Shown in pieces: positions 31,734 through 39,951 of a DNA stretch of 64,000 bases. The notes under the pieces are model-generated. The model was given only the letters and a program-made list of their open reading frames with translations. It was not told the DNA's origin and did no database searches. Source of the stretch: Paenibacillus sp. JNUCC-31 (GTDB lineage Bacteria; Bacillota; Bacilli; Paenibacillales; Paenibacillaceae); assembly GCF_014844075.1 (NCBI RefSeq), contig NZ_CP062165.1, positions 496,001-560,000 on the forward strand, given 5' to 3'. Position 1 is the first letter of the stretch; each line of letters begins with the position of its first letter. The position numbers and the translations under genes are program-made.

Positions 31734-31847
31734 CCAACCACCACCATACTGTCTCTATTTTTGCTCATTTTCATTCGGCATTACATAAATTTTACTGTAA
31801 AAACCATACTAGGATCATACCACTTCCCAAAGGAGAATCAAATTCAC

Positions 31848-32489
31848 ATGAATGAAAATCAAATGCAATTCAGAAATGAAGCAAACCCAGGCCTCACGCC
31901 CCATATGAACCATGGTGGACATGAAATGTTCGATATGCATGAAGTCCTGTCATGTGCAATCAACGTATTGGATCAATACATGATCTTCAGAACGTTTGTG
32001 CAAGATACCGAACTGCTTGATATACTTGACCGCCAGTACAATTTCATGTTGTCTCAGTACAATGTGACTGCTGAATGTTTCTCCACTGGACAGAAACCCG
32101 GGCAGGAGACAGGGACCTACATGATTCCAGACATGGTTCCGCCTATCTATGGTCTTAAGCCAGCTGCACCAAAAAAACCAAACCAATCCCTGGCTGATGT
32201 AAAAGATGCCGGAATCAGCGGTCATATGCTGGGACTGATCAAAACACACGCTTCTCTGCTCGCCATGGCTGCTCCTGAAATTACAAATCCGACAGTACGC
32301 CGTGTGGTTGCTGCTCAGGTTCAACATTTTATCGAGATGGCTTACGAAATTTTCATGTATCAAAACAAAAATGCTTATTACCAAGTTCCGCAACTCAATG
32401 CAAATGACACACAGCAGATGCTTAAGGCTTACGTACCAGCAACCGGCGCACCGCAAATGCCAACGAACAATAAACCACCTCTTCATTAG
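31848..32489 (+). CDS. CotF-family spore coat protein
   Basis: 213 residues from ATG 31848 (AAAGGAG upstream; the open frame reaches back much further only by chance). A CotF-like domain spans about 25-175 with two ferritin-like helical segments (H-E-V-L-S-C-A-I-N-V-L-D-Q-Y, and V-V-A-A-Q-V-Q-H-F-I-E-M-A-Y-E-I-F). Met/His/Asn-rich N-terminus and Pro/Asn-rich C-terminus are typical coat protein ends. It supports an endospore-forming host. Expression in the mother cell late in sporulation is expected from the family, but I could not identify a sigma-K promoter. Confidence 0.85.
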   Translation: MNENQMQFRNEANPGLTPHMNHGGHEMFDMHEVLSCAINVLDQYMIFRTFVQDTELLDILDRQYNFMLSQYNVTAECFSTGQKPGQETGTYMIPDMVPPIYGLKPAAPKKPNQSLADVKDAGISGHMLGLIKTHASLLAMAAPEITNPTVRRVVAAQVQHFIEMAYEIFMYQNKNAYYQVPQLNANDTQQMLKAYVPATGAPQMPTNNKPPLH

Positions 32490-32509
32490 ATTAAAATGAT
32501 GTAGGATCA

Positions 32510-32568
32510 ACAAAGAACAGGCTCTTCAACCCGTACAGGTTGGACGAGCCTGTTCTTTGTTTTCAGAA
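32510..32568 (+). terminator. Terminator of the cotF-like gene
   Basis: ACAAAGAACAGGCTC pairs with GAGCCTGTTCTTTGT, with inner AACC/GGTT, followed by TTTTC. Confidence 0.9.
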
Positions 32569-32765
32569 ACATCCGATTTCTATGGCTTACCCCCGTTATA
32601 CATTTTTCAGTGAATATATACTTGATTAGATTACCAAAAACTGGTTTAATCAAGTGAAACCTTTACTGTGCTGACCTGCGAACCACACGTCTAATGCTAT
32701 AATGCAATCATAAAAATATAAGTATAATTGGAGACCACTTATTATGTATTAAGGGAGGACCTTGA

Positions 32766-33722
32766 ATGCGATTGAAATCATCTATTAAGCTCAGTTTTCT
32801 AGCCATTACCCTAAGCATTACGGCTATTGGTACAACATGGACATCATCCCAAACTGCTTTGGCTGCGCCTGTTTCAGCTTCCAAAACGGTATATCATCAA
32901 TTTCAAATGTACTGGAAAAATGCAATGCATTCCACGTGCAGCCTGATTCAGGCACGTAAATATCTATCGAATCATATCGATGAGGTTGGCCCATGGCAGG
33001 CCACCTTGATGACTCTTCAACTGGAAAATTTGCAAAAGATCCAACTGGCTGACCTGGATCAAAGAATGTATACAGAGTTGTTTCAACATGTTCTTTCCGA
33101 AGCCCATTCCAAGATAGGATATGAAAAACAGCTTACATACAGCCGACTGCTCAAAGAGATTAAAGATCCGGCGGTTCACAAGCTTTTGCAGGAAGCATCT
33201 GATTTGGGGTTCAAACTGGAAACCAGTGAAGGTCTGTACTATCCCATCATCAATTATGAAATGTACAAAAAGTTTCAACCCTACGTGAAACCTGACATTG
33301 TTGCTTACATTGATATTATGGCTGCGGAATCCAACCAGCCTACCACTTCAGATGCGGGTCTTATAATAACCTGGAATGAACTCATCCGTCGCACCTTGGA
33401 AAAGGAAGCTTTCCTGAACAACTTCCCAAGCTCCAATCGTGCGTCAGCAGTCAAGAATTTACTGTTCGTCAGTTACCTGTTTTACGGAAGTGATAACACT
33501 CCGGCCTATGACTGGTACTCGGAAGAAGAAATCCGTACAATCGATCCAGAAGTAAAAAAAGCATACGAAAAGGCTGTCGCTAAGAGAGAGCCTAATACTC
33601 AGAGTATACTTCTCGACACAGTGGAGAAGATTTTGCATCTCCTTGATGAGAGCAATAACGAACTCACCCCGGAAATCAAAGAAATTATAGAACATGTTGA
33701 GAAACAATTTACCAATGAATGA
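32766..33722 (+). CDS. Secreted protein of unknown function
   Basis: 318 residues. A Sec signal peptide is clear (R-L-K-S-S-I-K, hydrophobic core, cleavage after T-A-L-A-A or P-V-S-A around 32-38). The mature part is helical and charged, with no motif that I recognise. GGGAGG lies 7 nt before ATG 32766, and TATAAT at 32723-32728 is a possible -10. Monocistronic between terminators. Confidence 0.75.
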   Translation: MRLKSSIKLSFLAITLSITAIGTTWTSSQTALAAPVSASKTVYHQFQMYWKNAMHSTCSLIQARKYLSNHIDEVGPWQATLMTLQLENLQKIQLADLDQRMYTELFQHVLSEAHSKIGYEKQLTYSRLLKEIKDPAVHKLLQEASDLGFKLETSEGLYYPIINYEMYKKFQPYVKPDIVAYIDIMAAESNQPTTSDAGLIITWNELIRRTLEKEAFLNNFPSSNRASAVKNLLFVSYLFYGSDNTPAYDWYSEEEIRTIDPEVKKAYEKAVAKREPNTQSILLDTVEKILHLLDESNNELTPEIKEIIEHVEKQFTNE

Positions 33723-33792
33723 TGAAGGCAAACCCTGGAAACGGTTCAACGGCCCTTTGTTGGCCACGATCAAAATCGCTTCAAGCGATAAG

Positions 33793-33835
33793 CCAAAAAA
33801 GCGGCACTCCTTTTTACAGGTGTGCCGTTTTTGCT
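33793..33835. terminator. Bidirectional terminator
   Basis: AAAAAAGCGGCAC pairs with GTGCCGTTTTTGC between the convergent secreted-protein and sigma-factor genes. Confidence 0.85.
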
Positions 33836-33875
33836 TGTTTCCATACCTTTTATCCTGTACCCATCCAAAACAGTA

Positions 33876-34802
33876 TTATGTCGATACCGATGTTAGTTTG
33901 TCTGGATTCACAACCAGATAAACTCCCTCAATCCGTTCACCCGAAGAATCGAGTTCCAGACACAGAACCTCGGATAACTGACCCCTTTCCAATAACGCAA
34001 GGTGAGGCTCTCCGTTAATAACTGTAGGTACCCACTCTCGTTCTCGCAATCGGGTAAAAACCCGACGAGAGGTCAACAAGGCGAGTACGCCCTTGCGAAC
34101 TCTCATCGTTCTCATGACCGTATGCACACGCCCACCGCCATCTGCGGTAAATACAGGTTGTTCGGCTAGCAGATCCAGCATGGCGGACACATCATAACTC
34201 AGAAAAGCGGTTGTAAAGCGGGCAAGTAATTCCTCTTTTACAGCATACTCAGCAGGGTTCTGTTCCATGGTAGGAAGGCGATCAGGCAGCTTGCGTCTGG
34301 CCCGGCTAAAGATCTGACGGCAGTTGCTCTCCGATTTACCCAGCCAATCCGCGATTTCGTTATACTCATACTGGAATGCTTCACGCAGGATAAAAACAGC
34401 ACGTTCCATCGGAGAAAGCTTCTCCAGCATAACCAGATAAGCGTAGGAAATCATCTCCTTCTGCTGCACGGTTTCCTCCGGAATATTGGCTGATCCACCG
34501 TTACTCATCGGCTCTGGAAGCCATTCCCCAACGTAACTTTCCCTTTGATTGCGGGCAGAATTCAGCAGATTCAGACTGCGGTTTACGACCAGTTTCGCAA
34601 TGTAGGCCTTGAGATTACGGATATCATGAAGGGGCTTGCTCTGCAGCTCTGCAAAACAATCCTGCACCATATCCTCAGCCTCTACAACACTGCCAAGCAT
34701 GCGGTAAGCTATGGAAAATGCATAGGATTTGTAGCGAATGTACAGTTCACCAATCTCCAGAGAAGACACTTCTGGCTCATTGGTGAAGAAATTGGATTTC
34801 AT
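33876..34802 (-). CDS. ECF41-family RNA polymerase sigma factor (SigJ-like)
   Basis: 308 residues. Sigma region 2 at about 18-85 (A-Y-R-M-L-G-S-V-V-E-A-E-D-M-V-Q-D), region 4 at about 125-175, and a SnoaL-like C-terminal domain. All three ECF41 signature motifs are present: W-L-P-E-P at 94-98, D-G-G-G-R at 221-225 and N-P-D-K-L at 299-303. In this family the C-terminal extension, not an anti-sigma factor, controls activity. GAGGAGG precedes ATG 34802. Lies 37 bp downstream of a carboxymuconolactone decarboxylase gene, the usual ECF41 target and partner. Confidence 0.93.
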   Translation of the reverse strand: MKSNFFTNEPEVSSLEIGELYIRYKSYAFSIAYRMLGSVVEAEDMVQDCFAELQSKPLHDIRNLKAYIAKLVVNRSLNLLNSARNQRESYVGEWLPEPMSNGGSANIPEETVQQKEMISYAYLVMLEKLSPMERAVFILREAFQYEYNEIADWLGKSESNCRQIFSRARRKLPDRLPTMEQNPAEYAVKEELLARFTTAFLSYDVSAMLDLLAEQPVFTADGGGRVHTVMRTMRVRKGVLALLTSRRVFTRLREREWVPTVINGEPHLALLERGQLSEVLCLELDSSGERIEGVYLVVNPDKLTSVST

Positions 34803-34839
34803 GAAAATGGCCTCCTCTGGCAGATGGTTATCGTTTCAT

Positions 34840-35286
34840 TTAGTTGAAGCAGCCAGGGTACATCCCTGTTGTAATCGCAATCCGGTTCCAGTTATTAATG
34901 GTGTTAATCGCCAGAATCAGATCCACCAGTTCGGCATCACTGAAATGATCTTTCACTTTTTCAAACAATTCAAGTGGCACGCCTTGATCCGAAATACAGG
35001 TCACGGCTTCAGCCAGCTCCAGCATAACACGTTCTTTTTCCGTAAACAAAGGCACCTCACGCCACACACTCAGCAGCAAAATGTGATCGGCATAATCGCC
35101 CAGCTTCAACAGATCTTTGGCATGCATATCAAGACAAAAGGCACAACCATTGATTTGTGATACACGAATTTTCAACAGTTCATATAACACTTTATCTTCA
35201 AATTGACCCGAAACATGCTGCTCCATGGCCATCATCGCTTTGAAAGCCCCCGGATTAGCCACTCTGTAATTCACTCTTAAATTCAT
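34840..35286 (-). CDS. Carboxymuconolactone decarboxylase/AhpD-family protein
   Basis: 148 residues. The redox motif C48-x-x-C51-x3-H55 (C-A-F-C-L-D-M-H) marks the AhpD-like subfamily, which acts as a peroxidase-type reductase rather than a decarboxylase. ECF41 sigma factors are usually linked to such a gene (the COE class), and the promoter upstream has the ECF41 form, so this is the probable target gene of the downstream sigma factor. GGAGG lies 8 nt before ATG 35286. Confidence 0.92.
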   Translation of the reverse strand: MNLRVNYRVANPGAFKAMMAMEQHVSGQFEDKVLYELLKIRVSQINGCAFCLDMHAKDLLKLGDYADHILLLSVWREVPLFTEKERVMLELAEAVTCISDQGVPLELFEKVKDHFSDAELVDLILAINTINNWNRIAITTGMYPGCFN

Positions 35287-35321
35287 CTCATTCGCCTCCG
35301 TATATTGGTCTACAATCTGAA

Positions 35322-35348
35322 GACAAATGAAGACTCACATCTGTGACA
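35322..35348 (-). promoter_or_regulatory. ECF41-type promoter
   Basis: Minus strand TGTCACA (35348-35342), 16 bp, then TGTC (35325-35322). The known ECF41 promoter is TGTCACA-N16-CGTC, so only one base differs. It is placed 35 bp upstream of the carboxymuconolactone decarboxylase start, consistent with autoregulation of the two-gene operon. The remaining 290 bp up to the Rieske gene hold no gene. Confidence 0.75.
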
Positions 35349-35645
35349 CTTTTCTTCAAAAAAAATTCCTATTACATTTGAAGACAAAATAAATACGCGA
35401 CGACATTAAAAGGAATAGCATGAATGAAACGTTGCCCAATTGTTATATAGTTTACATAAACTGTTAAGTTCAAACCGATCCTTCCGTTTTTATGTTAGGT
35501 ATCTGCTCTTACGTTTGTCATTTCAAACAAAAAAGGATTACACATATTGATATACCAAACAAAAGAGTAGTAACATACGACTACAAAGTAAACTTTTCTG
35601 ACATTAAAAATGAATGATTTATTATTCTAGCAAGGAGTGACTTCC

Positions 35646-36692
35646 ATGATAACTTCCAATTCCAATCCTCAACTACCATCTGAACTGCCCCGTGGCTGCA
35701 CATTCTCTGCTGAAGACTGGCATGTCTTATCCCAATATTGGTATCCGATTGCACAGGTAAGTGAAGTAACAGATAAACCTCTCGCAGCTCAATTGCTTGA
35801 TGTCCGATTGGTCCTGTATCGCAGCAACGACAACGTTGTGGTCGCCAAGGATCTTTGTTTTCACCGAGGGGCCCCGCTTAGTAAAGGATGGGTTGAAAAT
35901 GGGGAAATCATCTGTCCTTATCATGGTTTCCGTTATAACTGTGAGGGAAAATGCACCGCCGTACCTGCTCACCCCAGCTCCAAAATCTCTCCCAAACTGA
36001 AACTTATTGTATATCCAGCAGTCGAACGTTATGGCCTGATCTGGACTTCACTCGCCGGAACAGATGAGCAGATTCCTTCATTCCCAGGTTGGGATGATCC
36101 GGATTATATTAATATCCTGCCTCCGAATTTTGATATTGCAGGTTCTGCCGGAAGACAAATGGAAGGATTTCTGGATGTATCCCATTTTGCCTATGTGCAT
36201 ACCGAGACGTTTGGCGACCGAAATAATACAGAGGTACCCCAGTACAAAGTAAAACGCGAAGGCAATGAACTGCTTGCCGAGTATTGGAGTTCTGTTAGCA
36301 ATTATGGCAAGGGCCAGGATAACGTGGCGCCGGAAGGATTTCAATGGCTGCGCGAATTTCGGGTATTCCCGCCCTTTGCTGCATCACTTACAGTTCACTT
36401 CCCGGAAAACGACAAGCTGAACATTCTAAATTGTGCCTCCCCCATCTCTGCACGTTATACGCGTTTATTCTGTCCCATTACCCGCAACTTTGACAAGGAT
36501 GCTCCGATCGAAGATACAATCAAGTTTAACTTACAGGTATTTGAGGAAGACCGTGAGATGGTGGAATCACAGAAGCCAGAGGATCTGCCACTGGACCTGT
36601 ATGCGGAAGCTCATATTCCCGCAGATCGCACCTCCATTGCTTATCGTCAGTTATTGACCGAACTTGGGTTGGGACGAAACTACACATCGTAA
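35646..36692 (+). CDS. Rieske [2Fe-2S] aromatic-ring-hydroxylating-type oxygenase
   Basis: 348 residues from ATG 35646 (AAGGAG eight bases upstream). Rieske ligands are C71-x-H73 (C-F-H-R-G-A) and C90-x2-H93 (C-P-Y-H-G-F). The mononuclear iron site is D-V-S-H-F-A-Y-V-H near 178-186, followed by the family tail. It resembles the oxygenase parts of vanillate O-demethylase and similar Rieske enzymes; the electron partner is not in the window. Substrate unknown. Divergent from the ECF41 operon but with its own unrelated promoter region. Confidence 0.87.
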   Translation: MITSNSNPQLPSELPRGCTFSAEDWHVLSQYWYPIAQVSEVTDKPLAAQLLDVRLVLYRSNDNVVVAKDLCFHRGAPLSKGWVENGEIICPYHGFRYNCEGKCTAVPAHPSSKISPKLKLIVYPAVERYGLIWTSLAGTDEQIPSFPGWDDPDYINILPPNFDIAGSAGRQMEGFLDVSHFAYVHTETFGDRNNTEVPQYKVKREGNELLAEYWSSVSNYGKGQDNVAPEGFQWLREFRVFPPFAASLTVHFPENDKLNILNCASPISARYTRLFCPITRNFDKDAPIEDTIKFNLQVFEEDREMVESQKPEDLPLDLYAEAHIPADRTSIAYRQLLTELGLGRNYTS

Positions 36693-36703
36693 ATCCAAAA
36701 ACA

Positions 36704-36756
36704 AATGGAAAAAGAAGCAGAAACGTTCCCATGAACGATCTGCTTCTTTTTCCATG
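36704..36756. terminator. Bidirectional terminator after the Rieske gene
   Basis: GGAAAAAGAAGCAGA pairs with TCTGCTTCTTTTTCC, with inner CGTTC/GAACG. Confidence 0.9.
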
Positions 36757-36824
36757 GTGGCTGCAATCTCACTCATGACGACATACCGGGATCGAGCCCA
36801 TCCTAATAAGTCTAGATCTGTCAC

Positions 36825-37529
36825 TTACCCTTGAATATTTTTATTCACCGGAGGTTCTGTATAATACGGACAGCCTGGTTCGTGAATAATACGAGGATCT
36901 ACCCACGTTCCCCAATATGGAAGGCGATTCACATATGGCTGTTCGTTGGGCTGACTGTTCGGATGCGGCATATTTGTGGTCGGGGAAACTTGAGTTACAC
37001 AGTCTGCTGGAGGCCCCACAATCACTGTTTTTTGGATTGGAGCGAGCGTATCCTTCACCTTGTTCTCATCCAGACAATACGTATGGGCCAGAACACTCGC
37101 TGGTGTCAGACGTAGAATATCTGAACCAAATATGGCTTCAGGGATTGGAGCATCAAAGATAGCCAGCAGGTGGGTCTGATCTACCGTTGCCATTTCATAG
37201 TGCCACCAGCCTTGCGGAACATTGGCTACTTGGCCTGGGGTGATCGTAAAGTTTAACAACTCATGAGTAAACGGGTTAATGAGGGAAACAACGGCTGAAC
37301 CACGGATGCAATATACCAGTTCGGATGCATTCTGATGGATATGAGGTTCAACTACACTGCCGGTATTCAAGAAAATATCCAGAAGGGAATTATTCCCCAA
37401 CGTATTTAATTGTTTAATGGATAGGTAATTAATATAGTTTTGTTCATCTTTTTTGAAGAAAGGATTCTGGTTCAAGTCAAATGTAAATTGAGTGGTTGGT
37501 AAGGTATAGTCCATATAGGAAGTTGCCAA
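36825..37529 (-). CDS. Cupin-domain protein (paralogue of the gene at 18.5 kb)
   Basis: 234 residues. The cupin motif reads P-H-I-H-Q-N-A-S-E-L (H-x-H-x4-E), then P-Q-G-W-W-H-Y-E with the second His. The tail holds I-V-G-P-P-A-D-C-V, as in the cupin at 18471-19055, and adds a Pro/Asn-rich end. No ribosome site is clear; TTG 37529 and ATG 37514 are both possible. Role unknown; similar proteins in Bacillus are often spore associated. Confidence 0.75.
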   Translation of the reverse strand: MATSYMDYTLPTTQFTFDLNQNPFFKKDEQNYINYLSIKQLNTLGNNSLLDIFLNTGSVVEPHIHQNASELVYCIRGSAVVSLINPFTHELLNFTITPGQVANVPQGWWHYEMATVDQTHLLAIFDAPIPEAIFGSDILRLTPASVLAHTYCLDENKVKDTLAPIQKTVIVGPPADCVTQVSPTTNMPHPNSQPNEQPYVNRLPYWGTWVDPRIIHEPGCPYYTEPPVNKNIQG

Positions 37530-37640
37530 AATAAACGCCTGCCCTTCGCTCTCGGTTTAGGTGATAACCTATACGCCAGCTTATGCTCTGGGCTCCTATG
37601 CGTGAGCCCATTTCTGTTGAAGGTTTGCTGATCCCAAAGA

Positions 37641-37673
37641 ACCCTGACAAAGGAGGCCTTATCAGGGGTTTTT
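37641..37673 (-). terminator. Terminator of the LRR gene
   Basis: Minus strand CCCTGATAAGG pairs with CCTTTGTCAGGG, then TTCTTT, just past the stop. Confidence 0.75.
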
Positions 37674-37675
37674 CG

Positions 37676-38731
37676 TTATTCATTTTCTTCTTCCGCCAAA
37701 GTCTCTTTCCAACCGATGCCCACGGGTGTATTGGTCAAGTCCACGTGCTGCAACCAATTCATCCGCGAAACGACATCAGGAGTCTCTTCAATTAAGCTAT
37801 TCGTCACACCTAGATAACGCAGATTCTTCAGCTTCTCCAGCTCAGGAGGAAGAACACGTATCCCAGAATAAGCAATGTTTAAACTTACTAATTCGGTCAG
37901 TTCTCCTATCTCCGCAGGAATGGAATCAAAACTAAGCTCTGATTTGGACTTTGGTTTCCATCCCGGCACCACACGGTCAGAACTTCCACAATAAATCGTT
38001 AGTCTCTGTAACTGCTTTAACTGTCTGATCCCCTTAGGAATGCACTCCAGATCAGCCGTCATAATTTCCAATTCTTCCAGTGTGGTCAATTCAAATAAAG
38101 CCAGGGGAAGCTTAAATACATCCTGCTCAAATATCTCAAGTTTCTTCACATGCTTTAGTTCCCGAATCCGTTCCGGAATCTCGGTCAAATGATGGGAGCA
38201 GATCTGGAGAACATCGGTCTGATGATTGATCGCATCGTCCAGATAACTTTCAAATTCACGATGCCTATCCAACCTGAAAAACAAGCCAGGTATCCTTTCC
38301 ATCAAGTCGCTAGCCTCTTCTTGGGTAATATGCATTCCATATATATTCTCATGTGCAACGTTAAAGAAATAATCACTTCCATCCTGCTTCAAAAAACAAA
38401 GATCATCTGGCAGTGATGGATACAACCAGTCATGAAAACGATTTGCTTCTTCCTTAAGGATCTGACCCGATTCCGGCGTGCAGCGATATATGTAATAAAT
38501 CCCCTCTGAATACATGGCTCCACTCTGCATCATCATTTCTTCCATCGTACAGCTTTCAATAAGATGAGGCTGGAGTCTTCCCAATACTTTGGAAACCCTT
38601 GGTGGTTCGTCTTCATTGTACCGTCGTCTGTCAACTAGTAAAAAACGATCAGTCTTCTTGATTAATTCGTCAATTAATTGTTCATAGGCAGAGCCTCTTG
38701 GATCGGTATGAAAAAAAACGGTCAACACTCA
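37676..38731 (-). CDS. Leucine-rich-repeat protein
   Basis: About 351 residues; GTG 38731 has GGGAG just upstream, TTG 38728 is the alternative. The first 150 residues form a domain ending in L-P-D-D-L-C-F-L-K-Q-D-G-S-D-Y-F-F-N-V-A-H-E, as in a widespread uncharacterised Bacillus family. From about 170 onwards there are five to six LRRs (L-P-L-A-L-F-E-L-T-T-L-E-E-L, I-P-A-E-I-G-E-L-T-E-L-V-S-L-N-I, L-P-P-E-L-E-K-L-K-N-L-R-Y-L). Cytoplasmic, protein-binding. Function unknown; it sits next to the SUKH gene cluster. Confidence 0.82.
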
Positions 38732-38834
38732 TCTCCCTCTCTGCGCTTGCATCCTTATATTGAATCCTTTGTATCATCTATTTACATCTTGGCATAGGCT
38801 GATATCATCAATCGAGTCATTGGAGGCATGCAGC

Positions 38835-39137
38835 ATGGTATACGGACCTGGTTCTGTTTCATCCCCGCAATCAGCGGGTTATCCTTACCCTTATTATCCA
38901 CCAGCACCCTATCCCTACCCTTATCCATATCCATATCCATATCCGCCCATCGTCCCGTTTCCACTACCATTCCCGATAGGCGGACCTTGGTGGCATGGTG
39001 GCTATCCGGGTGGCGGTTACCCAGGCGGACCACACGGCCCATACCCTGGAGGTGGCTATCCAGGCGGTCCTCATGGTGGAGGACCTGGAGGACCTGGGGG
39101 TCCTGGCGGAGATTTCCACGGCCATCGTTTCTTTTAA
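38835..39137 (+). CDS. Gly/Pro/Tyr-rich low-complexity protein, possible spore surface protein
   Basis: 100 residues from ATG 38835 with GGAGG eight bases upstream; an earlier in-frame ATG has none. A Tyr-Pro repeat (Y-P-Y-P...) at about 17-40, then a P-F-P-L-P-F-P segment and a Gly-rich C-terminus with repeated G-G-Y-P-G-G-P-H units. Such composition is typical of exosporium or coat proteins of spore formers; this role is inferred. Terminator follows directly. Confidence 0.75.
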   Translation: MVYGPGSVSSPQSAGYPYPYYPPAPYPYPYPYPYPYPPIVPFPLPFPIGGPWWHGGYPGGGYPGGPHGPYPGGGYPGGPHGGGPGGPGGPGGDFHGHRFF

Positions 39138-39153
39138 TGATAATATGAGCAAT

Positions 39154-39180
39154 ACAGGAGCTGCTATCGGCAGCTCCTGT
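39154..39180 (+). terminator. Terminator of the Gly/Pro/Tyr-rich gene
   Basis: ACAGGAGCTGC/GGCAGCTCCTGT with a short TATC loop, 16 bp past the stop. Confidence 0.85.
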
Positions 39181-39246
39181 CCTTATTCAACTTTCTTTTA
39201 AAACACCTAAAGATGATGTCCTTCTTTCATAAAGCATTCTACCTGC

Positions 39247-39858
39247 TCAATACTCAATTTCATCCATGATCCTTAGATTCCGAGTGGACATTTCCAGCAA
39301 TTCTGTAAATGTATCTGTCAAATAATAAACAAAGTCCGGATCATGCACATACATAATAATCTGTCCATAGTTCCCCTGTTCTGCCGGATCAAAATCAAGC
39401 ATCAAATACAGGGAACCCCCGGCCATCGTTGCAAAAGGAATCCATTGTTTATGAAATAAATACGGCTTGATTTCCGGGTCCAGCTTACTGATCTCTTCCG
39501 CGGAATAGTACTCATCCAGTTTCATGTCTGCTTCACAAAAGTATTGTTTGGTTTCACGTATGTCCTCCAGTGACATCAGATAAAACGGGGTACACTCTTC
39601 TTTTTCCGCATCGCCTGGATACAAGATATGAAATGCATAACCACTGCCATCCTTACGCTGATAGAAGGCCCGAAAATCTTCCGGCAGCCGGACACCATAT
39701 TCCGTTTCAAATGCGGTTAGGTATTGCTCGGAAGCACCCTCCCGATGCTGGTATTCCTCGTATAATTGCCGAATTTCGTCATCTTGGATTTTTTCGTTCA
39801 GAAGCTCATTCAGCGTGTTGAACAAGTCATTCCATCTTGCGGTGTTCTCATGTGTCAC
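39247..39858 (-). CDS. SMI1/KNR4 (SUKH) family protein
   Basis: 203 residues from GTG 39858 (AAGGAG ten bases upstream). SUKH features include L-P-E-D-F-R-A-F-Y-Q-R-K-D-G-S-G near 58-73, then an E/D-rich, aromatic beta-strand pattern (W-I-P-F-A-T-M-A-G-G-S-L-Y-L-M-L-D-F-D-P) typical of the fold. SUKH proteins are most often immunity proteins against polymorphic toxins; no toxin gene is in the window. Last gene of a six-gene same-direction cluster. Confidence 0.82.
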   Translation of the reverse strand: MTHENTARWNDLFNTLNELLNEKIQDDEIRQLYEEYQHREGASEQYLTAFETEYGVRLPEDFRAFYQRKDGSGYAFHILYPGDAEKEECTPFYLMSLEDIRETKQYFCEADMKLDEYYSAEEISKLDPEIKPYLFHKQWIPFATMAGGSLYLMLDFDPAEQGNYGQIIMYVHDPDFVYYLTDTFTELLEMSTRNLRIMDEIEY

Positions 39859-39951
39859 GAAGCTTCATCTCCTTCTTCACTCAGCTCTGCCGGTTCCCAC
39901 ACATATTCCTGCTAATTTTTCGGTTAAATCCGTCATTCTGTACGTCGGATA

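Noticed and set aside
31584..31847. N-terminal extension of the cotF-like frame
   Set aside because: Antisense to the orphan gene at 31.2 kb and hydrophobic only by chance; the ATG at 31848 has a proper ribosome site.
38828..39201. Alternative frames through the Gly/Pro/Tyr gene, and possible CRISPR-like repeats
   Set aside because: Repeats are short, in frame and encode Y-P or G-G-Y-P units; there are no spacers.
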